The notes below the pieces were generated by a model. It saw only the letters and a list, made by a program, of their open reading frames with translations, searched no databases and was not told the DNA's origin. A stretch of 43,117 bases of DNA, from the NCBI GenBank assembly GCA_009830035.1, contig SZZY01000018.1, positions 1-43,117 on the forward strand, written 5' to 3'. Made by a program: the position numbers and the translations under genes. Within the stretch, counting starts at the first letter, position 1; the number at the start of each line of letters is the position of its first letter. Below are positions 27,614 to 37,720 of the stretch, in pieces. Origin of the DNA: Pantoea sp. Eser (GTDB lineage: Bacteria; Pseudomonadota; Gammaproteobacteria; Enterobacterales; Enterobacteriaceae).

Positions 27614-28324
27614 ATGAAAATCACTATTCACAAAGAAGATGAGCTGTTCATGAAAACTTCTTTGCTGCGCCCTGCCAGACTCTGGACGTTGGTTCGCCGC
27701 AGGCCGGGCAAATCCAGCAGTCGCTGCAGTTAGCCATCCAACAAAAAAACATCGAAGCTGAAGGTGACTGGAAGCGCAGCCTGACCTTCCTGTTACTGTT
27801 TATCTTTCTGTATGCCGCGCTGGGGTGCTTCGTTAACGCTGGATCTCAGCAGCAGCGGTCATAAAAGCATTGAATATGCCCTGGAGGCGATTCCGGTATT
27901 GATCGCCTTCTCCGGCTTCTTTGTTTCGATTCGGTTTGTTTTTCTGACCCGCGCCAGTGCCCGTAAACAGCGCAATTGGGAAAAAACTATTCTGGTGCTG
28001 GAAAAATATTCTATCGGCAACCTGTTTAAAGTGACGCACACCCAGGGCGCAGGCACCAGTAACTATTCCGTCGCTAACCTCACCATTTCACTGGCGCTGT
28101 TTATTTGTCTGACCTGGCTGGTGATTTACAACTATCTTACCTTCACGACCAGCGGCGTATTCGGCAATGTGATCTCGCTGTTTATCAGCACTATGGTGTA
28201 TGTGATTCTGGATATCCAGTTACTTAACCCCTTCAGCCACGTCGCAGATAATGATGAAGCAGATAAAGCGGATGAGGGAAAGAAAAAGAGCACAAATCCG
28301 AAGAGTAATTCTCCCTCAGGCTGA
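27614..28324 (+). pseudogene. Predicted inner-membrane protein of unknown function, frameshifted
   Basis: After MKITIHKEDE a shift near 27640 leads to FHENFFAAPCQTLDVGSPQA and QQSLQLAIQQKNIEAEGDWK, followed by a membrane helix LTFLLLFIFLYAALGCFV. A second shift near 27825 leads to the remaining open part (27812-28324) with at least three further helices: ALEAIPVLIAFSGFFVSIRF, ISLALFICLTWLVIYNYL, FGNVISLFISTMVYVILDI. It ends in a hydrophilic tail rich in Asp, Glu and Lys. I do not recognise the family. The good terminator directly after it shows it was a real gene of about 235 codons. Confidence 0.6.
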
Positions 28325-28334
28325 CTCACTACAG

Positions 28335-28368
28335 GCTATCCGGCACTTTTACCGGGTAGCTTTTTTTT
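28335..28368 (+). terminator. Rho-independent terminator
   Basis: GCTATCCGG pairs with CCGGGTAGC (one G-T wobble) and is followed by eight T, just after the membrane-protein stop codon. Confidence 0.85.
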
Positions 28369-28661
28369 GAGCCGACTGCATTATGTAACGCAAGAAAAAA
28401 GCTTCATTAGCTGCGCACTGTTTTAATGATGAGCTAATCAAGCTCGTATCTTTTGGAGAGATAGCTAAGTGGACGACCACTTAATTTCGTCAAAAACTCG
28501 CAGTAATAAGCGTGGTTTCTTATTACTAATTGAAATATAAAGTGTTAAGGTGGATTTGTTAGTTGTTCAACTAAAAGTATGTTGTAATTATGACAGCTAG
28601 TTAACACAACTACTCTCTGCCCTTTCCTGCGGCTATATCCGCCAGAAACAACAGCACGAAA
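28369..28661. other. AT-rich gap with two perfect hairpins
   Basis: Nearly 300 bases with base composition clearly more AT-rich than the surroundings and no open frame of note. Two perfect inverted repeats lie close together: TAAGTGG-ACGA-CCACTTA (28467-28484), and AGTAATAAG with CTTATTACT (28502-28527, eight-base loop). The origin is unclear: remnant of a mobile element or a non-coding RNA locus are both possible. Confidence 0.5.
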
Positions 28662-29735
28662 CTATACACGGTCTGCCCGCAGGCAGACCGTGTCGCCGTT
28701 ACCAGCAGGTTTCTGTATATCAATGACAAAGCGATACTTCACATCGCTGGTCAGCATACGCGCGAAGGCGGTTTCGACCTCTTCGCCGGTAATCATCTCA
28801 ACGTCAACGGTAATGTTATGCTGGCCGCAGAAATCCAGCATCTCCTGCGTCTCTTTAATGCTGCCAATCGAGGTGCCGCTGATGCTAAGCCGACGAAATA
28901 CCATCGGTGTGACGTTCAGCGATGGATGCGGTTGATCGGGAATGCCGACCAGCACCAGCTGACCATTAGTCTTTAACGTCGCCAGAAGGGATCAAGATCG
29001 TGCGGTGCCGCAACACAATCCAGAATGATATCCAGCGAGGTCTGGCACTCCGCCATCTGCGCTGCATCGCGTGAAACCACCACCTGGCTGGCACCAAGAC
29101 GACGCGCATCCGCCCCCTTCTCAGGTGAGATGGTAAATAAAGTGACCTCTACTGGCCAGCTTAACCGCCATATGCCCTAACCCACCCAGAGCCACCACGC
29201 CAACCCGATCGCCGGCTTTGAAATTGAAATGACGCAGCGGCGACCAAACGGTTACGCCGGCGCAAAGCAGCGGGGCCACCGCGTTCAATGCCAGGTTATC
29301 GGGTAACGAAACCACAAAATTCTGGTCAGTAATCACCTCGCCGGCATAACCGCCAAAGGTAGACGCGCCGGTATACTTATCGATGCCGTTGTAAGTCGGC
29401 GTGAAGTCCACCTCACAATATTGCTCTTCCTGCTGCTGGCAGAAATGACACTGCCCGCAGGCGTCAACCATTACCGCAACCCCGACAGTCTGACCTACCG
29501 TAAACTGAGTGACGTTGTCACCCACTGCGGCTACCCGACCCACGATCTCATGGCCAGGAACTAACGGATAGCGGCTGACGCCCCATTCGTTGCGCGCCAT
29601 GTGCAGGTCTGAGTGACAAACGCCACAGTAAAGCACCTCAATCATGACGTCATTCGCCTGCAAATCGCGAATCTCAACCTGCCCTGCCCGTAACGGTTGG
29701 ATGGCCTGTGCTGCAACCAGCGCATTAATTTTCAT
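28662..29735 (-). pseudogene. Zinc-dependent NADP alcohol/aldehyde reductase (YahK type), frameshifted
   Basis: The first 200 residues match YahK/cinnamyl-alcohol-dehydrogenase-like enzymes: YCGVCHSDLHMARNEWG with the catalytic-zinc Cys and the following Cys-His-Ser-Asp motif, YPLVPGHEIVGRVAAVGDNV with the zinc-ligand histidine, CGQCHFCQQQEEQYC for the structural zinc, and GVVALGGLGHMAVKLA for the nucleotide-binding loop. After a shift near 29140 and another near 28990 the C-terminal part continues in other frames to VEMITGEEVETAFARMLTSD and VKYRFVIDIQKPAGN. It is divergent from an hxlR gene, a common arrangement for this enzyme. Frameshifts in the Rossmann domain abolish it. Confidence 0.8.
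28666..28693. repeat. Perfect 12-base inverted repeat at the 3' end of the YahK-like gene
   Basis: ACACGGTCTGCC, loop CGCA, GGCAGACCGTGT. It overlaps the last codons of the reductase gene. No T run follows on either strand, so termination is possible but not typical. Confidence 0.7.
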
Positions 29736-29789
29736 CTGTCGCCTCGTAGTGGCTAATAGCGGTAAGAAAGCGGCACACTATAGACACCA

Positions 29790-29827
29790 GGTAACCATTT
29801 TGGTAGTAGTTACCATTTGGTAACCAT
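29790..29827. promoter_or_regulatory. Repeated GGTAACCAT-type operator between adh and hxlR
   Basis: Three copies of a GGTAAC or GTTACC core occur here: GGTAACCAT at 29790 and again at 29819, and GTTACCAT at 29809. The first and second form an inverted pair. The block lies between two divergent starts, where HxlR-type repressors usually bind. Confidence 0.55.
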
Positions 29828-29844
29828 GTTAATGGAGAAAGGCT

Positions 29845-30236
29845 ATGCCGGTCTGGGTTGATGGAAAACTCTGCTTCTATGCCGATTCACCGCCGCGCCG
29901 CCTGCTGGAATTGTTCGCGGTTAAATGGAGCACTATGGTGCTGACGCGCTTTATCACTGGCCAGAAAACCGTGCCAGAACGGGTGAACTTGAACGCAGCT
30001 TGCAGGGTGTTTCGAAGAAGATGCTGATTCAGACGCTGCGGGAACTGGAACAGCGAGGGCTGGTGTCACGTCAGGTGCATCAGGTGGTTCCGCCAAAGGT
30101 GGAATATAGCCTGACTGCGCTGGGTCACAGGTTCGCGGAACCGATTGAACAGATGTATCAATGGGGACTGAAGAATCCGGCGGCGCTGGATGAGATGGAG
30201 CGCCATGCGCGCGAAAGTCAGGATACAGCAGGGTGA
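29845..30236 (+). pseudogene. HxlR family transcriptional regulator, frameshifted
   Basis: The N-terminal part PPRRLLELFAVKWSTMVLTR is typical of HxlR winged-helix regulators. After a frameshift near 29965 the remaining domain is in another frame: RTGELERSLQGVSKKMLIQT, LRELEQRGLVSRQVHQVVPP, KVEYSLTALGHRFAEPIEQM. About 130 residues in total is normal for the family. It sits divergent from the YahK-like reductase, with a repeated operator between them, so it was probably the aldehyde- or quinone-responsive regulator of that enzyme. Regulator and target are both broken. Confidence 0.8.
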
Positions 30237-30300
30237 CGATCTGGCCGTCGCCCTACTGTTAGTACGAAGAATTTAGAGTGCAAAAAACCCCAGACGGGAA

Positions 30301-31112
30301 TTAGTCGAAGGGGAATTCGCGTGCCAGTACCCGGGAGATGACATTCAGCGCACCTTCGTCATTGTTGCTCTGGGTCTGATAGCGCGCGACGGCAGCCACC
30401 GAATCAACCGCATTCGCCATTGAAAAACTGAAGCAGGCCTGTCGCAACATCTCTATGTCGTTAGCGCTGTCACCAATCGCCAGCACTTCGCAATCGCTGA
30501 TGCCCCATTTTTCCTGCAGCAGCGCGATGCCGTGCGCCTTGTGGCAGCCGGAAATAATAAGATCGATAAAGCCAAAGCCACTGGAGACCGGATGCATGAT
30601 GTTCTCCAGTTCGCCCAGCTGTTGGGCAGCCGTTGCAGCAGCGCATCGACGTTTTCATGCGCCAGATTAAGGGAGAATTTAAAAATGGTGTCTTCGATGT
30701 CATATAAATCATCACGCTTTTCCAGCCGGTGGTAATGATTCGCCAGCACCTCATCAGAGGCGGATGAATGCAAATAAGCGCTATTACGACCACAGATCAC
30801 CACCGCAATATCCGGTTCGTGCGCCAGAATATCGAGGATCTTATGGACTTTTTCTTTGGCTAATTCGCCACAAAAAATCTCTTCATTGCAGTCAGAGACC
30901 CACGCCCCGTTTTCCGCCACGAAGGCAGTTTCATCTTTAATCTCGGGAAAATAGCGCTGCAACTGATAACACTGATTACCGCTTGCGACCACAAAGCGGA
31001 TGCCCTTCTGCTTCAGCAACGCATACTTACGTGAGAACCGCTGGACATTGTACTGCTTGTTGTCATCCAGAAAGGTGCCATCCATATCCACCGCAATCAT
31101 CTTAACCGCCAT
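30301..31112 (-). pseudogene. ybiV: ybiV (supH), HAD-type sugar phosphatase, frameshifted
   Basis: This is a Cof-type HAD phosphatase. The nucleophile motif DMDGTFLDDNKQY, the VVASGNQCYQLQRYFPEI segment and CGRNSAYLHSSASDE are in the first frame. A frameshift near 30610 (after LLQRLPN) moves the rest, ENIMHPVSSGFGFIDLIISG, AIGDSANDIEMLRQA (metal-binding GDxxND) and NNDEGALNVISRVL, to another frame. The sequence agrees with E. coli YbiV, which dephosphorylates sugar phosphates. The next gene is ybiU, as in E. coli, which confirms the identity. A single indel may be enough to explain the loss. Confidence 0.88.
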
Positions 31113-31309
31113 CTTGCCTGCCCCTATACCTGCTACCTGCGCCTTCGTGTCCTTTCGGCTGATTGAATTGATTCATAAAGCTTACTCGCTGTGTGGATTA
31201 TTGAGAATGTTAATAGTGAGTTTGTTAACGTCTTTCAGAGCGTTCCAGTAAGAAACTTGTGTTACAGCGCACGTTTTTCATGGTTACAAGGATGTTAATC
31301 TCGGCCGTA

Positions 31310-31347
31310 AATTACGAATGAAGGTTAAAAAATTTTCACTCGTAATT
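31310..31347. promoter_or_regulatory. Inverted repeat upstream of ybiU
   Basis: Arms AATTACGAATGAA (31310-31322) and TTCACTCGTAATT (31335-31347) pair at 12 of 13 positions with a 12-base spacer. The pair lies 28 bases before the ybiU start and is a candidate operator for ybiU control. Confidence 0.5.
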
Positions 31348-31374
31348 CAACACTGACTCGTTAAGGAGCATGAG

Positions 31375-32637
31375 ATGAAGATGAATTCCCGGTCTACCCC
31401 GCTGCCTGCTGACGTCAAAGCAGCTATTCGCCAGATAAAACAGCAGTTGCATAGCCAGATTGGTGACGTGGAAGCGCTGTTCCGCCAGGTGTGTGACAAA
31501 ATTGAAGCGGCGATTGCCGAAGCAAAGGCTGATGAGCAGCGAACACGCAGCGCCTGGCCCATGGTGGAGATGCAGACTCTGGCCAGAGGTGAGGTTTCAG
31601 ATGAAACCCGGGCGCAGATCAAACTACGCGGCTGCGTGGTCATTAAACAGCATTTTGCCCGCGAGCAGGCGCTAGCGTGGGATAAGTCGATGCTTGATTA
31701 CCTCGAACTGAATCACTTTGACCAGCAGTATCGCGGTCCCGGCGATAACTTCTTTGGCAGCCTGGAAGCGTCACGACCAGAAATTTATCCGATTTACTGG
31801 TCGCAGGCGCAGATGCAGGCGCGTCAGAGTGACGCCATGACCCAGGCGCAATCCTTCCTCAATCGGCTGTGGACCTTCGATTCGCAGGGACAGCAGTGGT
31901 TTGATCCGGATGTCAGCGTGATCTATCCCGATCGTATCCGTCGCCGGCTGCCGGGCACCACCTCAAAAGGGTTGGGTGCGCATACTGATTCCGGCGCGCT
32001 TGAACGCTGGCTGCTGCCCGCTTATCAGCAGGTATTTGGCAAGCTGTTTACCGGTGATTTCGCCGCATACGATCCGTGGGATGCCGCGCATCGTACTGAA
32101 GTTGATGAATATCATGTGCCAGATACCACCAAATGCTCGGTCTTCCGCACCTTCCAGGGCTGGACGGCCCTGTCCGACATGATTCCGGGCCAGGGTCTGC
32201 TGCATGTGGTGCCGGTACCGGAGGCGATGGCCTATGTGCTGCTGCGTCCGCTGTTATCCGATGTACCGGACGATGAGCTGTGCGGCGTAGAGCCGGGGCG
32301 GGTATTGCCGATCAATGAAAAATGGCATCCTCATTTGATTGCCGGGCTCAGTTCAATCCCTGCATTACAGGCGGGGGATTCCGTCTGGTGGCATTGCGAT
32401 GTGATTCACGCGGTGGCGCCGGTTGAGAATCAACAAGGCTGGGGCAACGTGATGTACATTCCGGCCGCGCCGATGTGCGAAAAGAACCGGGCTTATGCCC
32501 GGCGGGTTGCCGAGGCGCTGGAACAGGGTCGTTCGCCCGCGGATTTTCCGCCTGAAGATTACGAAGCGAACTGGCAGCAGCGCTTTACGCTGGCCGATCT
32601 GAATCAGAATGGCCGGCGGGCGCTGGATTTAGCCTGA
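31375..32637 (+). CDS. ybiU: YbiU, DUF1479 family protein (probable Fe(II)/2-oxoglutarate-type oxygenase)
   Basis: This is an intact 420-residue protein. The family pattern is complete: RGCVVIKQHFAREQALAWDK, HFDQQYRGPGDNFFGSLEAS, TTSKGLGAHTDSGALERWLL, TKCSVFRTFQGWTALSDM, and GDSVWWHCDVIHAVAPVENQ. The HTD pair and the late His of WHCDVIHAV could form the 2-His-1-carboxylate iron site of the clavaminate-synthase-like fold. No substrate is established for the family. The start follows AAGGAG at good spacing, with an inverted repeat just upstream and a terminator just downstream. It is one of the few full-length genes here and lies next to ybiV as in E. coli. Confidence 0.88.
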   Translation: MKMNSRSTPLPADVKAAIRQIKQQLHSQIGDVEALFRQVCDKIEAAIAEAKADEQRTRSAWPMVEMQTLARGEVSDETRAQIKLRGCVVIKQHFAREQALAWDKSMLDYLELNHFDQQYRGPGDNFFGSLEASRPEIYPIYWSQAQMQARQSDAMTQAQSFLNRLWTFDSQGQQWFDPDVSVIYPDRIRRRLPGTTSKGLGAHTDSGALERWLLPAYQQVFGKLFTGDFAAYDPWDAAHRTEVDEYHVPDTTKCSVFRTFQGWTALSDMIPGQGLLHVVPVPEAMAYVLLRPLLSDVPDDELCGVEPGRVLPINEKWHPHLIAGLSSIPALQAGDSVWWHCDVIHAVAPVENQQGWGNVMYIPAAPMCEKNRAYARRVAEALEQGRSPADFPPEDYEANWQQRFTLADLNQNGRRALDLA

Positions 32638-32643
32638 TTTATC

Positions 32644-32670
32644 ACCGCGTCGGGTCCGGCGCGGTCTTTT
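32644..32670 (+). terminator. Terminator of ybiU
   Basis: Stem ACCGCG/CGCGGT with a ten-base GC-rich loop, followed by CTTTT, directly after the ybiU stop. Confidence 0.65.
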
Positions 32671-32712
32671 CCCTGTTAAACTGCAGAGATTATTGTTCTG
32701 CGAAGCTGGCTT

Positions 32713-33462
32713 ATGAATCCACGACATCATCAGATTATTCAACTGGTTAATACCCGGGGCACCATTGCGGTCAGCGAACTCGCGCAGCTGACGGGCGTCT
32801 CAGAAGTGACGGTGCGTCAGGACCTTACCCTGCTGGAGCGCGATCGTTTATTGCGGCGGATACACGGTTCTGCGCTGGCGATCGACAGCGACAATGTGGG
32901 AACCCGGATGAATACCCGCTATCCGGTTAAGCAGGCGCTGGCCGATCACGCCGCCAGCCTGGTCAATGCGGGCGAGTCGGTGTTTATTGAAGGTGGCAGT
33001 ACCAATGCTTTGCTGGCGCGCGCGCTGGCGCAACGCAGTGATATCACCCTGATCACCGTCAGTCACTACATCGCCCAGTTACTGCGCGAAGCGGCCTGCG
33101 AAGTGATTGTACTGGGCGGTCTGCTACAAAAAAGCAGCGAGTCGATGGTCGGTCCGCTGACCCGTTACTGCATTCAGCAGACGCATTTCCATAAGGCGTT
33201 TGTCGGGGTCGATGGCTGGCACCCGGAGAGCGGCTTTACCGGTCGCAATATGCTGCGTTGTGATGTGGTTGATGCGGTGCTGGCAAAAGGTGCCGCTAGC
33301 TATGCGCTGACCGACAGCTCGAAATTTGGTCAGATTCAGCCTTATCCGCTGTCGCCAGGTTACCCGATCCGCCGGGTTATTACCGATGATCAGCTCGATG
33401 CCGCCACTCTGTTGCAGCTACAGGAGCAACAGGTTGAGGTAACTCAGGTCACTACGGGCTAA
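32713..33462 (+). CDS. yciT: YciT, DeoR family transcriptional regulator
   Basis: This is an intact 249-residue DeoR-type repressor. Residues of about 18-55 form the helix-turn-helix (AVSELAQLTGVSEVTVRQDL, LLRRIHGSA). The sugar-phosphate-sensing domain follows: SVFIEGGSTNALLARALAQR, VIVLGGLLQKSSESMVGPLT, KAFVGVDGWHPESGFTGRNM, and YALTDSSKFGQIQPYPLSPG. The sequence aligns along its whole length with E. coli YciT, implicated there in osmotic-stress-related control. It is convergent with ascG and separated from it by only a few bases. No neighbouring target operon is evident, so it probably acts on distant genes. Confidence 0.85.
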   Translation: MNPRHHQIIQLVNTRGTIAVSELAQLTGVSEVTVRQDLTLLERDRLLRRIHGSALAIDSDNVGTRMNTRYPVKQALADHAASLVNAGESVFIEGGSTNALLARALAQRSDITLITVSHYIAQLLREAACEVIVLGGLLQKSSESMVGPLTRYCIQQTHFHKAFVGVDGWHPESGFTGRNMLRCDVVDAVLAKGAASYALTDSSKFGQIQPYPLSPGYPIRRVITDDQLDAATLLQLQEQQVEVTQVTTG

Positions 33463-33465
33463 GTT

Positions 33466-34479
33466 CTACGCCGCAGGGCCGTCAGCCACTGAATCACGCA
33501 GTATCAGGCTGCCGTGAAACGGCAGTCGTGGTCGCCACTCACCGCCATCCAGCATAGTCACCAGCCGGCCAATGGTTTCGTTGATCATTTCAGTGACCGG
33601 CAGTTTGATGCTCGACAGCGAAGGCGTGATATAGGGTGCCAGCGGAATATCATCAAAACCCAGCACCGACATCTGCTGCGGAACTGCAATGCCGCATTCG
33701 GTCAGGCGCTTGATGGCACCGATCGCCATCTCATCGTTGCTGGCGACAATCGCAGTGAACGCCACCTTGCACGCCAGCAGGCTATCGACCGCCGCCATGC
33801 CGCTCTGCGCTGTCCACTTACCTTGCACAATCCGCTGCGGCTCAGGCGCAATCTTCGCATCCTTCAGCGCGGCCTGATAACCCGACAAACGTTCCATGCC
33901 GGTCGGTGAATCCAGCGATCCGGTTATAAAGGCGATCTCCCGATGCCCGCGAGCCAGCAACTGGCTGACAGCAGCGGCGCTGGTGGCCTGCTGATCGATG
34001 TAAATGCAGTAGCTATCGTTAACGCGCAGGCGGTGATTAATCACCAGAATCGGCTGCCGGTGCTGGGAGATGATAGCATCAAGCGCGTCGATTGAGATAA
34101 AACGCGGGTAGATGATAATTCCGTCGCAGCGCAGATCGAGCAGAAACTGGATGGCCGCCTGCTCCTGCTCAGCGGTATGCTTGCCGTCGGCCAGAATAAG
34201 CTGACGCCCCTGCTGCTCCAGCATCCGCGCCGAATGGGCCATCAGTTCAGTGAAGTAACTGCCGCTGTACAGCGTATTGGTGATCACCAGACCGATGGTC
34301 TGGCTGGATTTGGTCGCCAGATTACGCGCCAGTAGATTCGGCCGGTAGTCGGTTTCGGCTATCGCCTGCAGTACCCGTTCGCGCTTCTCCTGCCCGACAT
34401 AGCCGTTGCCTGACAACACCCGCGATACCGTGGCTTTTGACACGCCTGCCCGCGCTGCTACTTCCTGAATCGTTGCCAT
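33466..34479 (-). CDS. ascG: AscG, LacI-family repressor of the beta-glucoside operon
   Basis: This is an intact 337-residue LacI/GalR repressor. The helix-turn-helix IQEVAARAGVSKATVSRVLS is followed by the hinge YRPNLLARNLATKSSQTIGL and the periplasmic-binding-like core (LILADGKHTAEQEQAAIQFL, YPRFISIDALDAIISQHRQP, FITGSLDSPTGMERLSGY, VLGFDDIPLAPYITPSLSSI). It matches E. coli AscG throughout. It is divergent from ascF-ascB, the PTS and phospho-beta-glucosidase genes for arbutin/salicin/cellobiose, and an AAACCGGTTT palindrome lies in between. The repressor is intact although both target genes are broken. AscG also represses a second regulon in E. coli, which could explain retention. Confidence 0.9.
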   Translation of the reverse strand: MATIQEVAARAGVSKATVSRVLSGNGYVGQEKRERVLQAIAETDYRPNLLARNLATKSSQTIGLVITNTLYSGSYFTELMAHSARMLEQQGRQLILADGKHTAEQEQAAIQFLLDLRCDGIIIYPRFISIDALDAIISQHRQPILVINHRLRVNDSYCIYIDQQATSAAAVSQLLARGHREIAFITGSLDSPTGMERLSGYQAALKDAKIAPEPQRIVQGKWTAQSGMAAVDSLLACKVAFTAIVASNDEMAIGAIKRLTECGIAVPQQMSVLGFDDIPLAPYITPSLSSIKLPVTEMINETIGRLVTMLDGGEWRPRLPFHGSLILRDSVADGPAA

Positions 34480-34584
34480 TTCACTGCTCCTTCACTGCAC
34501 ACTACACCTGTTTGCAGTCTACTTAAACCTCTCATTATTGGAAATATTTTCACCGGCACGCCGCCGCATTTCATCAATGCCTGT

Positions 34585-34600
34585 GGTGATATCCATCACA
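34585..34600. promoter_or_regulatory. Probable CRP site upstream of ascF
   Basis: GGTGA-TATCCA-TCACA agrees with the CRP consensus TGTGA-N6-TCACA at nine of ten positions. It lies about 140 bases ahead of ascF, in the position expected for catabolite control of a beta-glucoside PTS. Confidence 0.65.
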
Positions 34601-34659
34601 GAATAAAAAATTGAGTATTCTTAACGCTTGTCGCATGCAATAAACATCTTCATGGTTTT

Positions 34660-34675
34660 GTGAAACCGGTTTACT
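34660..34675. promoter_or_regulatory. AscG operator
   Basis: The sequence around the perfect palindrome AAACCGGTTT (TGAAACCGGTTTAC) resembles the known TGAAACCGGTTT-type AscG/GalR operators. It is about 65 bases before the ascF start. Confidence 0.7.
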
Positions 34676-34739
34676 ATTTGCCGCTTGGTCAGGGCACAAA
34701 ACATAACACTGACCGATCACCCTACAGAGAAGATCCATC

Positions 34740-35336
34740 ATGCCCAGAAACTATGACGAGGTTTCACGCGCTATCTTCGGCGCGTTAGGTGGCCTCACCA
34801 ATATTGAGGCGCTCACCCACTGTATGACTCGCCTGCGCTTTGTGGTTAAAGATCAGACGCAGGTCGATCTTGCGCGATTAAAAGCCATCGATGGCGTGAT
34901 GGGTGTGGTGCATAACGACAGCCAGTGCCAGGTGATCATTGGCAATAATGTATCGCAGGCTTATCAGGCGGTGATGCAGTTAGGTTCGCCTGGCGGCGGC
35001 GCCTCTGCGCCGGTGAAACGCAAACTGACCTTAAAAGGGATTGGCACAGGGGTTCTGGATACGCTGGTTGGCACCATGTCACCGTTAATTCCGGCGATTG
35101 TCGGCCTGGCCAGTCACTCGATGGCCTCGCCCGGCCTGTTCACCAGCGTACAATTTTTCGATCCCGCTAATCCGATGAGCATAGTCTGGGTGGCGGCGGT
35201 GATAGTGCTGTCGTTTGTGCTGACGCTGATTTTGGGTTTCGATGACATTCCTGAAACCGAGCAGGCCACAGCGGCTGCGGCTGCGCCATCATCGGCTCCG
35301 GTGACCGAGCGAACCAACGCGATTAACGCCAACTAA
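34740..35336 (+). pseudogene. ascF: ascF, beta-glucoside PTS EIIBC with the central EIIC deleted in frame
   Basis: The frame is open but only 198 codons, against about 485 for E. coli AscF. The EIIB domain is complete, with the phosphorylated cysteine at residue 28 (NIEALTHCMTRLRFVV). The EIIC domain begins (GVLDTLVGTMSPLIPAIVG) and then jumps directly to its last helix region (LASHSMASPGLFTSVQFFDP, VLSFVLTLILGFDDIPETEQ). About 280 residues comprising nearly all membrane helices and the sugar site are missing in one in-frame deletion. A GGC on both sides suggests short-homology recombination. The product could still be made as a free EIIB-like protein but cannot transport sugar. Confidence 0.88.
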
Positions 35337-35367
35337 CGGGCAATGCTGACCCGAAACAGAGGATTTC

Positions 35368-36747
<1,380 letters not shown>

Positions 36748-36874
36748 CACCGTCACTTTCAGGCAACTGAATGCGCTGTTTTAGCCAGCCGGGTCTCAGC
36801 ACTAAGCGGCCCTTTGCTTAAGCTGGTCTGCGGCGTGCCGTTGTAAACCGCTGACAATTATCGTATAACAAACG

Positions 36875-36965
36875 TCTCCGAGGGGTGTCCTGTAATGGGC
36901 TGAGATGGCGCAAGCCGAACCCTTTGAACCTAATCTGGGTCATGCCAGCGAAGGGACGGGTCGGC
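36875..36965 (+). ncRNA. TPP riboswitch (THI element)
   Basis: The conserved THI-box blocks are present in order: AGGGGTG near 36881, the CTGAGA core at 36900, and ACCCTTTGAACCTAATCTGG followed by GTCATGCCAGCGAAGGGA. It lies about 90 bases ahead of tenA, as expected for thiamin-pyrophosphate control of the salvage operon. All consensus blocks look intact even though most of the genes behind it are broken. Confidence 0.95.
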
Positions 36966-37055
36966 AGCGTTTCTGCACCATCTTCTGCGTTTTTGCTTGT
37001 TCTTCTATCGTATGCCCGGATCTCCTTATGTTAACGAACCGTTAATGGAGATCCT

Positions 37056-37720
37056 ATGTCGCTCGCGCTTTTCGAAACCGGTTTTTACGGCCGCCTGCGT
37101 CAACAGGCTGGCGACCACTGGCACGCCTACGTATCGCATGATTTCGTGCAGCAGCTCGGCCAGGGCCAGTTAGCGCCCGCCGCTTTTCGTCACTACCTCA
37201 CCCAAGATTATCTGTTTCTGCTGCACTTTGCCCGCGCCTATGGGCTGCTGGTCAGCAAATTACAGGACCCGGCAGCACTGCGCGCGGCAACGGCTTCGCT
37301 CAACGCCATCGTCAATGAACTGCCGTTGCATGTGGCTTACAGTGGGGAATCAGCGAAGCCGTTGAAACAATCAACTACACCCGTTACGTGCTGGACGTCG
37401 GCCACTGCGGAGATGCGCTTGAGTTGATGACCGCGCTAATGCCGTGCGTTGCCGGCTATGCTGAAATCGGCCTGACGCTGTTACACCATCCCGCGACGGT
37501 GATCGCAGACAATCCTTACGCCGCCTGGATCCAGAATTACGGCGATGCTGATTATCTGGCCGGTGTCCGCGCCGCGCTGAATCTGTTTGAAAACCAGGCG
37601 CGCCAGCGCGCCGGGGCTGAGCGATTCGATCGGCTGGCGACGATATTTACCACCGCCACCCGGCTGGAATCTGCTTTCTGGCAGATGGGCCTTAATCAGT
37701 CACTGACTGCATCCCGATGA
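37056..37720 (+). pseudogene. tenA: tenA, aminopyrimidine aminohydrolase (thiaminase II), frameshifted
   Basis: This is a TenA-family protein: GFYGRLRQQAGDHWHAYVSH, FRHYLTQDYLFLLHFARAYG in the first frame. Near 37345 a small deletion shifts the frame, and the remainder follows as GISEAVETINYTRYVLDVGH, LMTALMPCVAGYAEIGLTLL with the catalytic-cysteine region, NPYAAWIQNYGDADYLAGVR and ATRLESAFWQMGL with the C-terminal glutamate. TenA recovers hydroxymethylpyrimidine from degraded thiamin. It is the first gene after the TPP riboswitch, and its TGA overlaps the ATG of the ATPase gene (ATGA), so the frameshift may also reduce translation of the next gene. Confidence 0.88.

Noticed and set aside
28666..28693. 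Inverted repeat as a rho-independent terminator
   Set aside because: The stem is perfect but no T run follows on either strand, so it is listed only as a repeat.
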